From positions 992,001 to 1,056,000 of the forward strand of contig OZ004597.1 in assembly GCA_963924555.1 (NCBI GenBank): 64,000 nt of DNA, written 5' to 3'. Position 1 is the first letter of the stretch; each line of letters starts with the position of its first letter. The position numbers and the translations under genes were made by a program. The notes under the pieces are model-generated. The model did no database searches. It was not told the origin of the DNA and worked only from the letters and a program-made list of their open reading frames with translations. This DNA comes from Crambe crambe (taxonomy: Eukaryota; Porifera; Demospongiae; Poecilosclerida; Crambeidae). Shown piece after piece: positions 47,401 through 62,321 of the stretch.

Positions 47401-49869
47401 CAGCCCAAACTAATAAAGAAACGGTCATACACCAATCTAAAGATTATTTCTGTCCCTTCTCTCTGGTCCAAGCCTTACTTTGTTGTTCATGAAGGCCTTG
47501 AGACAACGGACACACTGGTACTGGATTCTTCGAAGGATTGCATCCTTCCCTTGAATGTCTCCAATGCAGCACTGTTTGAGTGTGTTCAGGAGAATATCCA
47601 TCCCATTATGCTCACCAAACTTCTTCACCCAACTGCAAAAGAATGAATTAATCAAGTCCAAGTTCCAAGGCCAGGCCACACACAAACACACCCAATGAAT
47701 GGAAGTATGAATGACAACATTGTGGCATAAGGCCAAAATAATTATGTGATCCTTGGGGATCAATAGTAGTGGATGCTGAAACAGTCGTAGAAATGGAGAC
47801 CCATTTTTTCACTAATTAATTTTGGTGCTGTGATAAAGTAAGGTGGTGGTGCATAAATATTATTGACCTCAGTCCATTGGTTGACAAGGAGACTCTGAGC
47901 TTGTCTATCGTTCCATGGTGGCTCTCTGAAGCAGACTCACTGATAAAGTCAAACTTGTTCAATTCTTGTACGTACTCCTCGGGAGTGCTAGGTCCAGTCT
48001 GACTGGCCTGTAAAATATGCATGCTTAATCAACTATAGACACGCTAGCAACAAGCTTAGCCAATTTCTAATTAATACCCACCCCAGGCCTGTGGTCTCTC
48101 CGTATCCATGCACGAATCAGTTCTCGCTTGTCGTTCAGACCCTGTCCTAAGATGTGTTGCCTGCCAACTTCACTGGTTACATTGATATCTTCCTGCAGAG
48201 ATAGATGGACATGACAGATCAGCTAGCTAGTTGATGGTCAGAAAGAGGAATTGGTAAAAAAACAACTAACTTCCTCTCTTTTCAGGGTACAAGGAAGTTT
48301 CACTAGAAATGGATTATGTCATGCCTGTACCTCAACATAGTGATGCAGGTTCTAAACAGAAGGGAACAAGATTCTTGCTACTATATCAAAGGGGAGCCAA
48401 CTAGTATTAAATTAATATAAAATCAGAAAATTCTTCTTAGAACTTCTGAGACTAACCAGCATAGTTTGTAGCATGTCATTGACTTGTGTCTCCGAGAACT
48501 GCTCCACCTCGGAGATCTTGGCCTCTAGTTCTGGATCAGAAGGTATTGGTTCAGCGGCACGGACCTTTGGTTTCTTCTTGGGTCTGGGACCAAACTGAAA
48601 AGAGAGAGAATTAACAAATTAACACAGCAACTAATGCTGCTCTGATTAAAGTGGAGTCAAATACTGAACACAAGAGGCATCTCAATAATGCAACCTGGAG
48701 TCTCAACACACTGTACTCCAATCAATCACTAGGAGGAAGATGCCCATGTTCGAGAGCACTTCTTTAAAAAAAACCAACAACGTGAACTAACCAGGGCTGG
48801 GCCAGTCATGTCTAGAGCTTTGCTCTCCAAAGAGATGAGTCTGTTTTTAGAGAAGGGTCAACTATTTGGTCTGCACTGCAGCCAAGAACATGCCTCCCCC
48901 TTGCAATAAGAACTGTTTATAGATCCTCCTCCATGGATTAGAGGATACCATACTGGAACTGCTCGTCTATAGAACACCTCCTCCATGCATTAGAGGTACA
49001 TATTATTGGAGGATACCAGATTCACAAATACCGAGTTTGGATATCCTTTGTTTCCACACTTCAATGCCCTCACATACCTGAAGCCACAACCAATGGAGCA
49101 CAACCAGCGTACACATAGATGGGCAAACTCATGGCTGCTTATTGACAAGTCGTGTTAGTATTAGAAACATAATAATGCTGAGAGAGACAAAGGGACCATT
49201 ACCATATCAGTAGAAACTTGACACGAGGTATGCATTAGCACCACCTGACATCCCACCCACACTATACTAGCGTATTATCTGCTAGACTAGCTTACATGCT
49301 ACGCATGAGTCCAGATCATTCTTTAATCCTTTCTTTATGGGGGCTAGGGCTCGATCAAGTCAGCATGCAGACACAAGTGGTTATGCAGCCCAGTGCTGGG
49401 CTCACATGTTTGTATGGCACTCTCAGGTGTTCTCCCCATGGGTAAAACCAAGCCTTATGCACACATTCATACTTATATAGTAGAATAAAACACACTCTTT
49501 GGAGAAGTGTTATGTTTGTTGTGCCATGCAGAAACAGAATTGGCTCCTGCACTTGGACGTGGAGAACTAAGTCATTGGATCACTGATATAGGATATCATA
49601 TCACCAAGGCAAAAAAGATACACACAAGAAAATGATCTTGATTTTTGTCTAGGTAGCCATCTACATAGAGAAGTCATTTTGAAACTCTGCAATTACAGAG
49701 TGTCAAGTTACCATGGATTACCCTGGAGAGCATAATATTCAAAGATCAAAATCATTTAAGAAAACTGGTGAGTGCTTTAGGGTGGTATGCCAGTGATACG
49801 TAAGCCTTATCCTTATAATTATTTGTCATTTCATGTTAAACTCACAAAACTGTGTCTTCGGTCAGCCAT
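42770..49869 (-). CDS. DIAPH: Diaphanous-related formin (DIAPH)
   Basis: More than 20 exons from ATG 49869 (MADRRHSF, exon 49846-49869) to TGA 42770-42772. In order: GTPase-binding and armadillo (DID/FH3) region (46540-48590, e.g. LTHHx-type [20 protein letters not shown] and [18 protein letters not shown]); coiled coil (45740-46010); FH1 with long Pro/Gly runs (45340-45650); and FH2 (43460-45330), with [26 protein letters not shown] and FSEEMSELQ. The DAD motif [16 protein letters not shown] (about 43125-43175) is followed by the basic GKKRGGGKG. The complete set means autoinhibited DID-DAD regulation by Rho GTPases, and actin nucleation and elongation by FH1-FH2 with profilin. A 21-nt microexon (48331-48351, NLHHYVE) precedes the DID. 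Numbered paralogue (DIAPH1/2/3) cannot be assigned. Confidence 0.93.
44428..44458 (-). repeat. (GTT)n tract before a DIAPH acceptor
   Basis: About ten AAC units on the plus strand (GTT on the gene strand), roughly 25-55 nt upstream of the 3' splice site at 44402/44403. A second similar tract lies at 46324-46345, 15-36 nt upstream of the acceptor at 46309/46310. Confidence 0.7.
45013..45101 (-). repeat. (GTAT)22 microsatellite starting at a DIAPH 5' splice site
   Basis: About 22 perfect CATA units on the plus strand. On the gene strand exon ..GGCACTGGAAGAG is followed immediately by GTATGTATG.., so the donor is the first repeat unit and every later unit is also a GTATGT donor look-alike. Intron continues to about 44910. 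Confidence 0.8.
47214..47257. repeat. G-run and C-run pair in a DIAPH intron
   Basis: About 19-20 consecutive G, a 10-nt AT-rich spacer (AGATATGATA), then 11 consecutive C. It can fold as a hairpin or a G-quadruplex, and is also a classic site of sequencing slippage, so run lengths may be inexact. Confidence 0.65.
48792..48840 (-). other. Candidate alternative first exon of DIAPH
   Basis: A 49-nt segment bounded on the gene strand by AAAAACAG (acceptor) and GTTAGT (donor). Spliced into the MADRRHSF form it would break the frame. But an ATG at 48809 opens MTGPAL and continues in frame into the next exon ([10 protein letters not shown]). It may therefore be an alternative start exon. The rest of the intron region 48841-49845 shows no coding potential. 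Confidence 0.4.
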
Positions 49870-50492
49870 CTTGGTAGGAGATAATGGATTTCGAGATGAG
49901 GCACCACCCACCTGACTCCTACACAGGATGGAGTGCTAGTGGTATAATTATCATAGAAACTTTGATATAGGGACACACCCTTCCAGTTACCCTCTCATAC
50001 CATTCACTTGTGACCTTCTATACCCCCCTAAGTTCTAAGTTAGTCGTTTATTTAGCTAGCCACACAGCTGAGCCAGAAATGTTGCCAGAGTATCTAGCTA
50101 GCTAGATGAAGGTAAGATATGGAATTAAAGCAAACATGATGCTTCCTTTCTAGTTGTGAGATTCTGTTTTAGAGAATATATCTCTAGCACTGCTAAGTAG
50201 CTATCTGGGAGGTCACAAACGAGCCTGGCCCCGGGTAGGGATGCCTAGAGCTAGAGGCAGGAAGCCTCCTACCCCATATCCTATGATCCATACTTTAAGA
50301 AACTCACCCGGACAGTCGTACTTTATGATGATACTTGGACAGATATACAACGTGCACACACCACTGTCTGTCACCAAGCGAAGTAGTAGTAGTATGGTAT
50401 GGCAGAAATTCACTTGATTTATGACAATAGACCGTCTCCCATTACGTAATGGATTGCATTGTTTATAAACCAAACCCTATTCCCGCCCTTGA
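49870..50492. promoter_or_regulatory. Divergent intergenic region DIAPH / TDRD3-like
   Basis: 623 bp between start codons without a supported CDS. An E2F-like TTCCCGCC lies at 50480-50487, just before the TDRD3-like ATG. Nothing else nameable; short open frames here (e.g. 50213-50473 minus) show no family features. Confidence 0.4.
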
Positions 50493-52746
50493 ATGATGGA
50501 GAGTGATCTTAAAGGGTCTGGTTGGTAAGTAATCCAAGATAATTTACTATAGAGTATTTCATATAGCGTTACTTAGGTCACTATCCTCTGATGGCCTTGC
50601 TCTCTGCTCAAAGTTGTGCAAGGAGAAGGGATTGAAGCCCAGTGCAAAGACTGTTTCAGAAGTTGCACTAGATGTAAGGTTGCCATTTTATGGTCAGTAT
50701 CAACAATTCACTCCTAATGTAATGTAGCTTGACTTGCGAAGTATCGGATGTGCTTCGTTATCTGAGGATCTTGCTCGTCAGCGGTTGGATCAGGTGGAGG
50801 GGCCATTGGTCCTACAGATCCAAAAGATCAAGAATGTGGCTGTTTCTTCAAGTAAGCAGCATGATCCTTCACCAACCAAGAGACTCCTTCGACTCCAACT
50901 CACCGACGGACACATTCTGGTCAGTGCTACAGAAATGGAAGGACCTATTCCAAAACTGAGGTACAGTCCATAATAAAGATCCAGGGCTCCATTCTATCCA
51001 ATCTCATTTCAGCCCTGCTACCCCACCTGGTACAAAGGTCAGAATTAAGGGGCACATCTCAGTCCTGAATGGATTTCTGTTGCTGAGGAAGTCTTCAGTA
51101 GAAGTTTTGGGTGGAAGTGTAGAGGTACTCCTCAAGAAGTGGAATCTTCAGAAGGTGGAATACTTGTGTACACCAGCTGCTCTGTTTTTCCATGGCATAT
51201 TGAAAGGAAAAAAATTATAACAGCAGCTGTTACTGTGGAGTTGCCATGAGAGTGTAAAACAAATTGTGGGGGCAATGCCTAACTTCGAAGGGGATGAAAT
51301 GCCTCCCCCTCCCTTAAATCACTTTTTCTTCCTTATTTGTAGGCTGTACCAGATAACATTGATAGAAGAAAACTTGATGAAGAGAACGGCCCACCTCTAT
51401 TTGTCAAGTTTAGCAAACTGAACAACACCATAGCTGGTGAAAAACCAAAGACTAAACAAAACGTTGGTAAGGGGTTGCACAGACACCAGTCACCAGCACC
51501 AACAGCAGCAGCAGAGGTTGCCCCAACCAGAGAGAAAATGGAACTGCCTCAATCGTATCAAGTTGAACGTGGAGATGGAGGAGGAAAGAAAGAAAGGGAG
51601 GCTGTAAATTCCCTAATAAGAGAAGGGTATAAAAAATTGGATGATCGAAGCAGAGATGTTTTGAGTAGAGGAGCAGACAAACCAAGTGTCAGAACTTCCT
51701 TGGAGGAGAACAGTGCTGACTATTTCATTCCCCAATCTAAGCCCCAAACTGGTATTTGCCTCTCGGACTTTTTCAATGGCTTGTCCTTAGGTGAAGGAAA
51801 AACTGATGATATTGAAGATGTGGGGTCTGCAGCTGATAAAGGAAGTCGGATAGAAAGTGGCAAGTTGTACAGAGAGGACCGTCACCATGACAATAGAAAA
51901 GGAAGGGAGAGGGAATTTAGTGAGAGAAAGTCAAGAGAGTTGGATGGAAAAATTCGAGAGTCAAGTGGGAGAAGCAGGAGGCAACCCTCTGAGGAGCAGG
52001 AATCCTCTGGGACCAGGGGGAGGGGGAGGGGGAGAGGGAGAGGAAGGAGACCGGATCGGGAGAGACAAGATGACTATCATCCACAAAGACGCAAAGAGTC
52101 CTACCAGTTATGTGATTTTTTTGAGCGAACAGCAACCATTAAAGATGGTGATGAAAATGATGTTCTTGAGGACTACGAATACGACCATGTTTCTGATCAG
52201 TACTTTGTGAAAGGGTCCAGGTCGGAGCCATCAGTCTTGGAGGACTATGTGTATGATTCTAAAGAAGACCGTTACTTTCCCAAGTCTCACAAGAAGAATT
52301 ATGGACACACTATAACGACAGGAAAAACAAAAACCAATGGTGGTAATCAAAGTTTGGGTCAGAGTTCAGGTCGAAGTACAGGATATGAACAAGGGCGACC
52401 TCACAGAAAGGAGGGTGGAAAAAGGGAATATGGAGAAAGACATAGAAACAATCATGAAATGGAGAAGCAAGGGGGAAGAGGAAGGAGTAGAGACAATTAC
52501 AAAACGGAGGCATATGGAGGAAGAATGTATTCTGATAGAGGTACAGACAGGACTGGTGATCATCCTTCTAATAGCAAGAGAGAGTTTAGGGGTGATAAAA
52601 GAGACAAAGATGGAGGAGGTGGCAGTAGAGAGAATTTTACCACAGCTTCGTTAGCTGGAGATGCAGGGAACCATTGGGACCATATAGTAGCTGAAAGCTG
52701 TGGTATCCCAGCTAGTGCATTAAAACACAAAACATTAGACCATTGA
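50493..52746 (+). CDS. TDRD3: TDRD3-like OB-fold protein without Tudor domain
   Basis: Five exons (50493-50524, 50577-50673, 50728-50960, 51013-51154, 51343-52746) code 635 residues. Residues 10-215 match the RMI1-type N terminus of TDRD3: GWSLSSDGLALCSKL, LDLRSIGCASLSEDLA, EGPLVLQIQKIKNVA, LLRLQLTDGHI, TPPGTKVRIKGHI and NGFLLLRKSSVEVLGG. In TDRD3 this part binds topoisomerase TOP3B, which acts on R-loops and mRNA. The rest is disordered and Arg/Gly/Glu/Asp-rich, with an RGRGRGRGRR stretch (about 52010-52050). It has two CxSDFF/CDFF motifs (CLSDFFNG, LCDFFERT) and a duplicated LEDYxYDxxxDxYF motif (52165-52280). I find no UBA and no Tudor domain, both present in human TDRD3. The name covers the N-terminal match only. 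Confidence 0.75.
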
Positions 52747-52814
52747 CCATTAATGATTTCTATTCATGCAAAGATTAAAATTTAATGTTGGTGAGCATTA
52801 TTAAGAGAAAGACT

Positions 52815-56927
<4,113 letters not shown>

Positions 56928-56988
56928 ATATGTTTATGCGCATGCGTATAGTACATAGCTAGCGTTGCATGGTTTCGAATCTTGAAGC
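56928..56988 (+). promoter_or_regulatory. Short promoter of the ADD gene with NRF1-like palindrome
   Basis: 61 bp between the RECQL5 stop and the ATG of the ADD gene. Carries TGCGCATGCG (56937-56946), a match to the NRF1 palindrome. The same 10-mer, in reverse complement, is at 62088-62097. Use as promoter element is inferred. Confidence 0.4.
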
Positions 56989-59900
56989 ATGGTTACTATA
57001 AGCCGAGCAATGAACGAAGAGTTGCGAACGGAAGTGAGAGGGTTACTGAAAGAGTTCAAGCAGAGACTGGAGAAAGTCGTGCCAGATAAGAGCATGGTAA
57101 GCTAGACTCGAAAATGATTATAACTAACTTGTACTTTGAATTCAGGACTTTTCCCTGGTACAATCGAGAGAAAAGTAAGCTCGAATATCAGATAATTTCA
57201 TATGCATTGATATTTGTACTGGAATTTTTATACTAGAAGTGATGCTCTCTGTACAGAAACCCAAGTTGAACTTCTTGCAAAACTTTATGAAATAGTAAAA
57301 ACTTTATCAAAGATCTTGTTTTCTGCTCAGTAAGTGTGTATTAGGGGTCCTTTTCAATGATCTATATTTTGTATTTGATAATGCAGAATGGCAAGCAATC
57401 GAACTAGTCTCTCTGCACCCAGACAGAAATTCAAAGGGACTCAAAGAGGTAGTAGGAATTTCAAATCCTCATGTGATGAGTCTAGAATTATGAAGGCCAA
57501 GAAACTAGCACGCTTGATGAATCTCCGACTGAAAAAGCTGCAACTCCCAACTCTCCATTCATTTGACTTTAGGATTCATAGTCCTTCAGCACAAAGTGGC
57601 CGCAAAAGAAGTAGAAGTCCTTCAGCACAAAGTGGCCGCAAGAGAAGTAAAAGTCCTTCAGCACAAAGTGGCCGCAAGAGGAGTAGCAGTCCTTCAGCAC
57701 AAAGTGGCCGCAAGAGGAGTAGCAGAAGTCCTTCAGCACAAAGTGGACGCAAGAGAAGTAGAAGTCCTTCAGCACAAAGTGGCCGCAAGAGGAGTAGCAG
57801 TCCTTCAGCACAAAGTGGCCGCAAGAGGAGTAGCAGAAGTCCTTCAGCACAAAGTGGCCGCAAGAGGAGTAGCAGTCCTTCAGCACAAAGTGGCCGCAAG
57901 AGGAGTAGCAGAAGTCCTTCAGCACAAAGTGGCTGCAAGAGGAGTAGCAGAAGTCCTTCAGCACAAAGTGGCCGCAAGAGGAGTAGCAGTCCTTCAGCAC
58001 AAAGTGGCCGCAAGAGAAGTAGAAGTCCTTCAGCACAAAGTGGCCACAAGGGGAGTAGCAGTCCTTCAGCACAAAGTGGCCGCAAGAGAAGTAGAAGTCC
58101 TTCAGCACAAAGTGGACGCAAGGGAAGTAGAAGTCCTTCAGCACAAAGTGGCCACAAGGGAAGTAGAAGTCCTTCAGCACAAAGTGGCCGCAGGAGGAGT
58201 AGCAGTCCTTCAGCACAAAGTGGCCGCAGGAGAAGTAGAAGTCCTTCAGCACAAAGTGGCCGCAAGAGAAGTAGAAGTCCTTCAGCACAAAGTGGCCGCA
58301 AGAGGAGTAGCAGTCCTTCAGCACGAAGTGGCTGTAAGAGAAGTAGAAGTCCTTCAGCACAAAGTGACCGCAAGAGAAGTAAAAGTCCTTCAGCACAAAG
58401 TGGCCGCAAGGGAAGTAGAAGTCCTTCAGCACGAAGTAGCCACAAGGGGAGTAGCAGTCCTTCAGCACAAAGTGGACGCAAGAGAAGTAGAAGTCCTTCA
58501 GCACAAAGTGTCCGCAAGAGAAGTAGAAGTCCTTCAGCACCAAGTGGCTGTAAGAGAAGTAGAAGTCCTTCAGCACAAAGTGACTGCAAGAGAAGTAGAA
58601 GTCCTTCAGCACAAAGTGGCCGCAAGAGAAGTAGAAGTCGTTCAGCACAAAGTGGCCACAAGAGGAGTAGCAGTCCTTCAGCACAAAGTGGACCCAAGAG
58701 AAGTAGAAGTCCTTCAGCACGAAGTGGCCGCAAGAGGAGTAGCAGTCCTTCAGCACAAAGTGGCCGCAAGAGAAGTAAAAGTCCTTCTGAACTAAGTGAC
58801 CGCAGGAGGAGTAGCAATCCTTTCAGGAGAAGTAACAGTCCTAGTGGCCATAAGAGAAGTAGAAGTCCTTCAGCACAAAGTATAAGTAGAAGTCCTTCAG
58901 CACAAAGTGGCCGCAACAGAAGTAGCAGTCCTTCAGCACAAAGTTGCCGCAAGAGAAGCAGAAGTCCTTCAGAACTAAGTGACTGTAGGAGCAGTCCTTC
59001 AGCACAAAATGGCTGCAAGAGAAGTAGAAGTCCTTCAAGCGACTGGTGGAGAAGTAGCAGTCCTTCAGAACTAAGTGCCCACAGGAGAAGTAGCAGTCCT
59101 TCAGCACTAAATGATCGCAGGAAAAGTCGTAGGAAAAGAAGATATAAGGCCATAACTAAAAGTAGAGTTGATAGTAGTCCAAGGCAGAATACTTCCCCCA
59201 AGTTAGGGAAGCATGCCAAAGGGCCAAACAACAAGGGCAAAGAAAAAGCATCACGTACTCCTCAGTGTTTTTCTTGTGGGAAAAAGATGGACCAAAGAAA
59301 CCGTGAAATTACCTCACACCCTCTGCTGGGTGTTGTCACATGTCAGGTGAGTGGGAGTATGAGTGATCATGAGTGGTGTCCCCCTGTCAGGTACATGTAA
59401 TGTTAATCTAGCCAGTAATAGTAGATTTCATCCCCCTGTTGTTGTGAACCCAGAAAATTATTTGCACTCTACATAAGTTAGCTCAATGATCTTGGCCATA
59501 ATTATCATCATGGGACTTGATCAATTCATAGGACTGCTACAAGAGGTGGGACAAAGGTCAATCTCAGAAGTGTAGATCTGAAGGCCATGAAATACACTGC
59601 TCTCTGTGTGGCTATGGTGGAATCCTTATGCTGTGCGACTACTGTGATAAATGCTTCTGCTATGTTTGCATCACTAGATTGTCTGGTAAAGAATACCTCC
59701 AATATTTGTTGAAATCTGAAACTACATTTGAGTGTTACATTTGTGACCCATCTTGTCTCAAGAATGCCCAGAAGTTGTGTTGTGAGCTCATTGATCGTAA
59801 ACGACACAGGGCTGGTGGAATTGAGAGGAAATTGAGTTCACATAAGGAGTCTTATTTAATTCCTTCATGTAAACCTGGTAAGAAAGACCACTCTCTAGAA

Positions 59901-60371
59901 CTAGAACTTGAGAAATTAGATGAAGAATCTGATGACGTCAGTGTCTCACTATCCCTGACTCCTGATGCTAGCTGTGAATTTGAATTCGAGCCACCATTAA
60001 GAAAAACACCAAAAATCCACTTGACAAGATGTGCTAATTTCAAAACCAATTCAAGAAAAACTAGGACCAAGAAGAAAGAAACCCATGCCAAAAAAGGAAA
60101 AGCAAGACAGGAAGAAACCCATGCCAAAGAAGTAAGTAGAAGTATGAGGCTTAAACAGGGAGAATTAAGGTTCCTTGAAGACATTGAAGAGGGAACAAGT
60201 ATTGCTCATGTGCACATCATCAGACCTCTGAAAAAATGTAATTCCCTCCCACAGCTAAGATTTGCAGGTGGGTCAGCAAAATGTGAGCAACAAGCTCAAG
60301 TCCTCATCAAAGAGAAGTTCAAAGAGAAAATCAAAAGGCCAAACAGTGGAAAAGTTGTTATAACACAATAA
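56989..60371 (+). CDS. ADD zinc-finger protein with about 40 SPSAQSGRKRS repeats
   Basis: Five exons: about 56989-57096, then two short exons (DFSLVQSREK; SDALCTETQVELLAKLYEIV), 57387-59346 and 59532-60371. The N terminus is a helical module, MNEELRTEVRGLLKEFKQRL, shared with the gene at 62322. The large exon codes about 40 tandem copies of a 12-13-residue unit, SPSAQSGRKRSR (36/39 bp; 57585-59130), like an SR domain. The end is an ADD-type zinc finger: CFSCGKKM, HPLLGVVTCQDCYKRWDKG, CSLCGYGGILMLCDYCDKCF, YVCITRLSGKEYLQYLL and FECYICDPSCL. ADD domains of ATRX and DNMT3 read unmethylated H3K4. No SNF2 helicase or methyltransferase follows; the C terminus is Lys-rich. So it is an ADD protein without a known enzyme, likely nuclear. 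I know no named orthologue. Confidence 0.8.
57585..59130 (+). repeat. 36/39-bp coding minisatellite
   Basis: About 40 direct copies of a unit beginning AGTCCTTCAGCACAAAGTGG. Early copies are nearly identical; copies after about 58780 decay (SPSELSD, SPSSDWW). Because the unit is a multiple of three without stops, long open frames appear on both strands; only the frame giving SPSAQSGRKRS connects to the ADD finger. Confidence 0.9.
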
Positions 60372-60417
60372 ACTAAACCCCCCAAGTATCTCATTAGTAC
60401 GTATCTCATTATTAGTA

Positions 60418-62046
60418 TTAAGTGAGCATGAGATTATGTTCTGACAGAACAGCTTTCAAGGTCATGTACCAAATATTCTCTCTTAATATGGGTAAATGGA
60501 GGGTGTACCCACCATAACTGCAATCTTCAAAAGAGTTTCTGGAGACCTTCTGCTCCTCAGGGATACAGTGAGGAAATGCTCTTGACTTCAGGAAAGGGAG
60601 ACACACCTCCTTGATGTGCTCTCCAGTGAGAGCCAGCTCAATCCAATGAGAAATGATGTGTTCCTTCTCCTGTTTCAGCAATGGCTGCACAGCTGCTCCA
60701 TTGTGATCCATGGCTACATCATCAAGAGACTTCTCCTGTTCCAGTAATGGCTGCACAGCTGCTCCATCAGAATCCATGATTACATCATTATCACCAAGCT
60801 CCTTCTCCTGTTCCAGTGATGGCTGCACACCATGATCCATGATTGCAGCATAATCATCACCAAACTGTGAGGTCAGTTTATCAATTTCTTCCATCTTATG
60901 AACAAGAAACTTGAAGTGTTCTTTGAAGATGTCCAGGTATGTCCGTGAGGCTTGAGCCAGTAATTTGTAGTGGTGAAGAAGCCCTGGCCTGCTCTTTCCT
61001 TTGTCTTCCAGACTGATGCTTTGGTGGCATTTCTCCTTAATTTCATGACGCAGGGTTTCCAATAACCAGTCGAATATAGCTCTCCTTGCAACATCCAGAG
61101 TTTCAGGGCAGGCAGGTGCAGGGATGAACCCATTCAAAGGATCAGAGTCCAGGAGTAGAGAAAGAAGTATCACTTCCTATGTGTGTAAAGACACACCTAA
61201 TAGTACAAATAGGTCAAATTGTGTGCTCCCCTGGCCCTAACCTTAGCCCTATACTGCCAAGACAACGTACCATTCCTCCTTCTATTCCAGACAAATTAGT
61301 CAGCCTCTCCTCTACTACAGCAGCAGCTGGAGGAACCTCCAGCAACAGCCAGGCAATATCCTTCCTGAGATAGCAAGCATCCAGTGACTTCAAATCATGC
61401 AAGATGTCCTCTTCATCAAGAGAATCAGTCAGTAGGCTCTTCATGCTTCTCAGTGCTGTCAAGACTTGTTTTGATCTATCTTGTTCATCTAGGTGCTATT
61501 TATTAAAAATATCTGAAGTATTACAACAACTATTATTATTATTAAGTAGTACCTGATCAGAGTCCAGTGATAGCCGAGATACAATTTCATCTTCCAACTC
61601 TTTAGGCAGAAGTGGATTATCAAGAAGAGCCTGCACCAAGAAGGGTGGGTAATGTTATATCTTTGCCACAGGAGAGATGATCAAACTAGTTATTATTTTC
61701 TACAGATTTGGGCTGACTTGCTTTGGTGAAGTACTTGGGACCGTGAGTGATAAATTGGTAACTGAATTCCTTCTCTCCAAACCTGATCCCAAGATCACGG
61801 CCTATTTTCTTCAACTTGGAATCTAGTTTACTCACTAGTGATGCCTTATTCACAGTACGCTTGTGAACCTATTAAGTACAAAGTCATGGATGAAATACCA
61901 GTAAATATTATCTTTACTGTCATGAAGTATTCTGCCCAGTGGAATGCCCTGTTGACATCATCCAGTCCCCATTTAGATACTTGGGGGAGACTGCAGTTTC
62001 TGAGAATCTGGGCATACATTCTTGCATTTTCATACAGAGTCTCCAT
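60418..62046 (-). CDS. FANCF: FANCF-like Fanconi anaemia core protein
   Basis: Five exons, ATG 62046 (METLYENARM), TAA 60418-60420. The N-terminal block lines up with FANCF: ENARMYAQILRNC, VSKWGLDDVNRAFHWAEYF then VHKRTVN; human FANCF has the same W..xxVxRAxxWAxYxxxxHRR pattern. Further helices follow, including LLDNPLLPKELEDEIVSRL. The last exon holds a long helix-rich part with a threefold acidic repeat (GAAVQPLLEQEK type, 60655-60840), then WIELALTGEHIKEVCLPFLK. FANCF is an adaptor in the Fanconi core complex that links FANCC/FANCE to FANCM for FANCD2 ubiquitination. Human FANCF is a single exon, while this one has four introns. Its stop is 46 bp from the convergent ADD gene stop. Similarity is low, so the name is tentative. 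Confidence 0.65.
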
Positions 62047-62321
62047 ACTTGAGAAAAGGAAAGGATCGCTAAAATTGTAGGTAAGCACGCATGCGCATCC
62101 TTAATAGTACGTACGTACATGTACAATAGTCTACTATTATTGGTATCTATGGTTACATGTCGTTGCATTGCAATTGATTGACATGATTGGCCAGCATCGA
62201 CCACCTATATAGCTAGCTAGCTAGCTAGCATCTGTGATCAAAATTTTTGAACCAGGATTCAGTAAGCGCCCACGGCACGGCCATTGGCCCACGCACCGGC
62301 GCGGCACTAGCAGCTCAATCA
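62047..62321. promoter_or_regulatory. Divergent promoter FANCF-like / N-terminal paralogue
   Basis: 275 bp between start codons. Contains CGCATGCGCA (62088-62097), the NRF1-like palindrome also seen before the ADD gene, a (TAGC)n run AGCTAGCTAGCTAGCTAGC (about 62211-62229) and a GC-rich patch near 62270-62310. Confidence 0.45.

Noticed and set aside
48841-49845. Possible small genes in the long DIAPH intron
   Set aside because: Only short frames without splice support or family features; no tRNA or rRNA pattern seen.
57585-59130. CRISPR-like regular repeats
   Set aside because: Direct tandem copies without unique spacers, within a coding exon of an animal gene.
57563-59240. Long open frames of 395-554 codons on the minus strand and 410 codons in another plus frame across the minisatellite
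   Set aside because: The 36/39-bp unit keeps every frame open. Only the SPSAQSGRKRS frame joins upstream exons and the ADD finger by phase.
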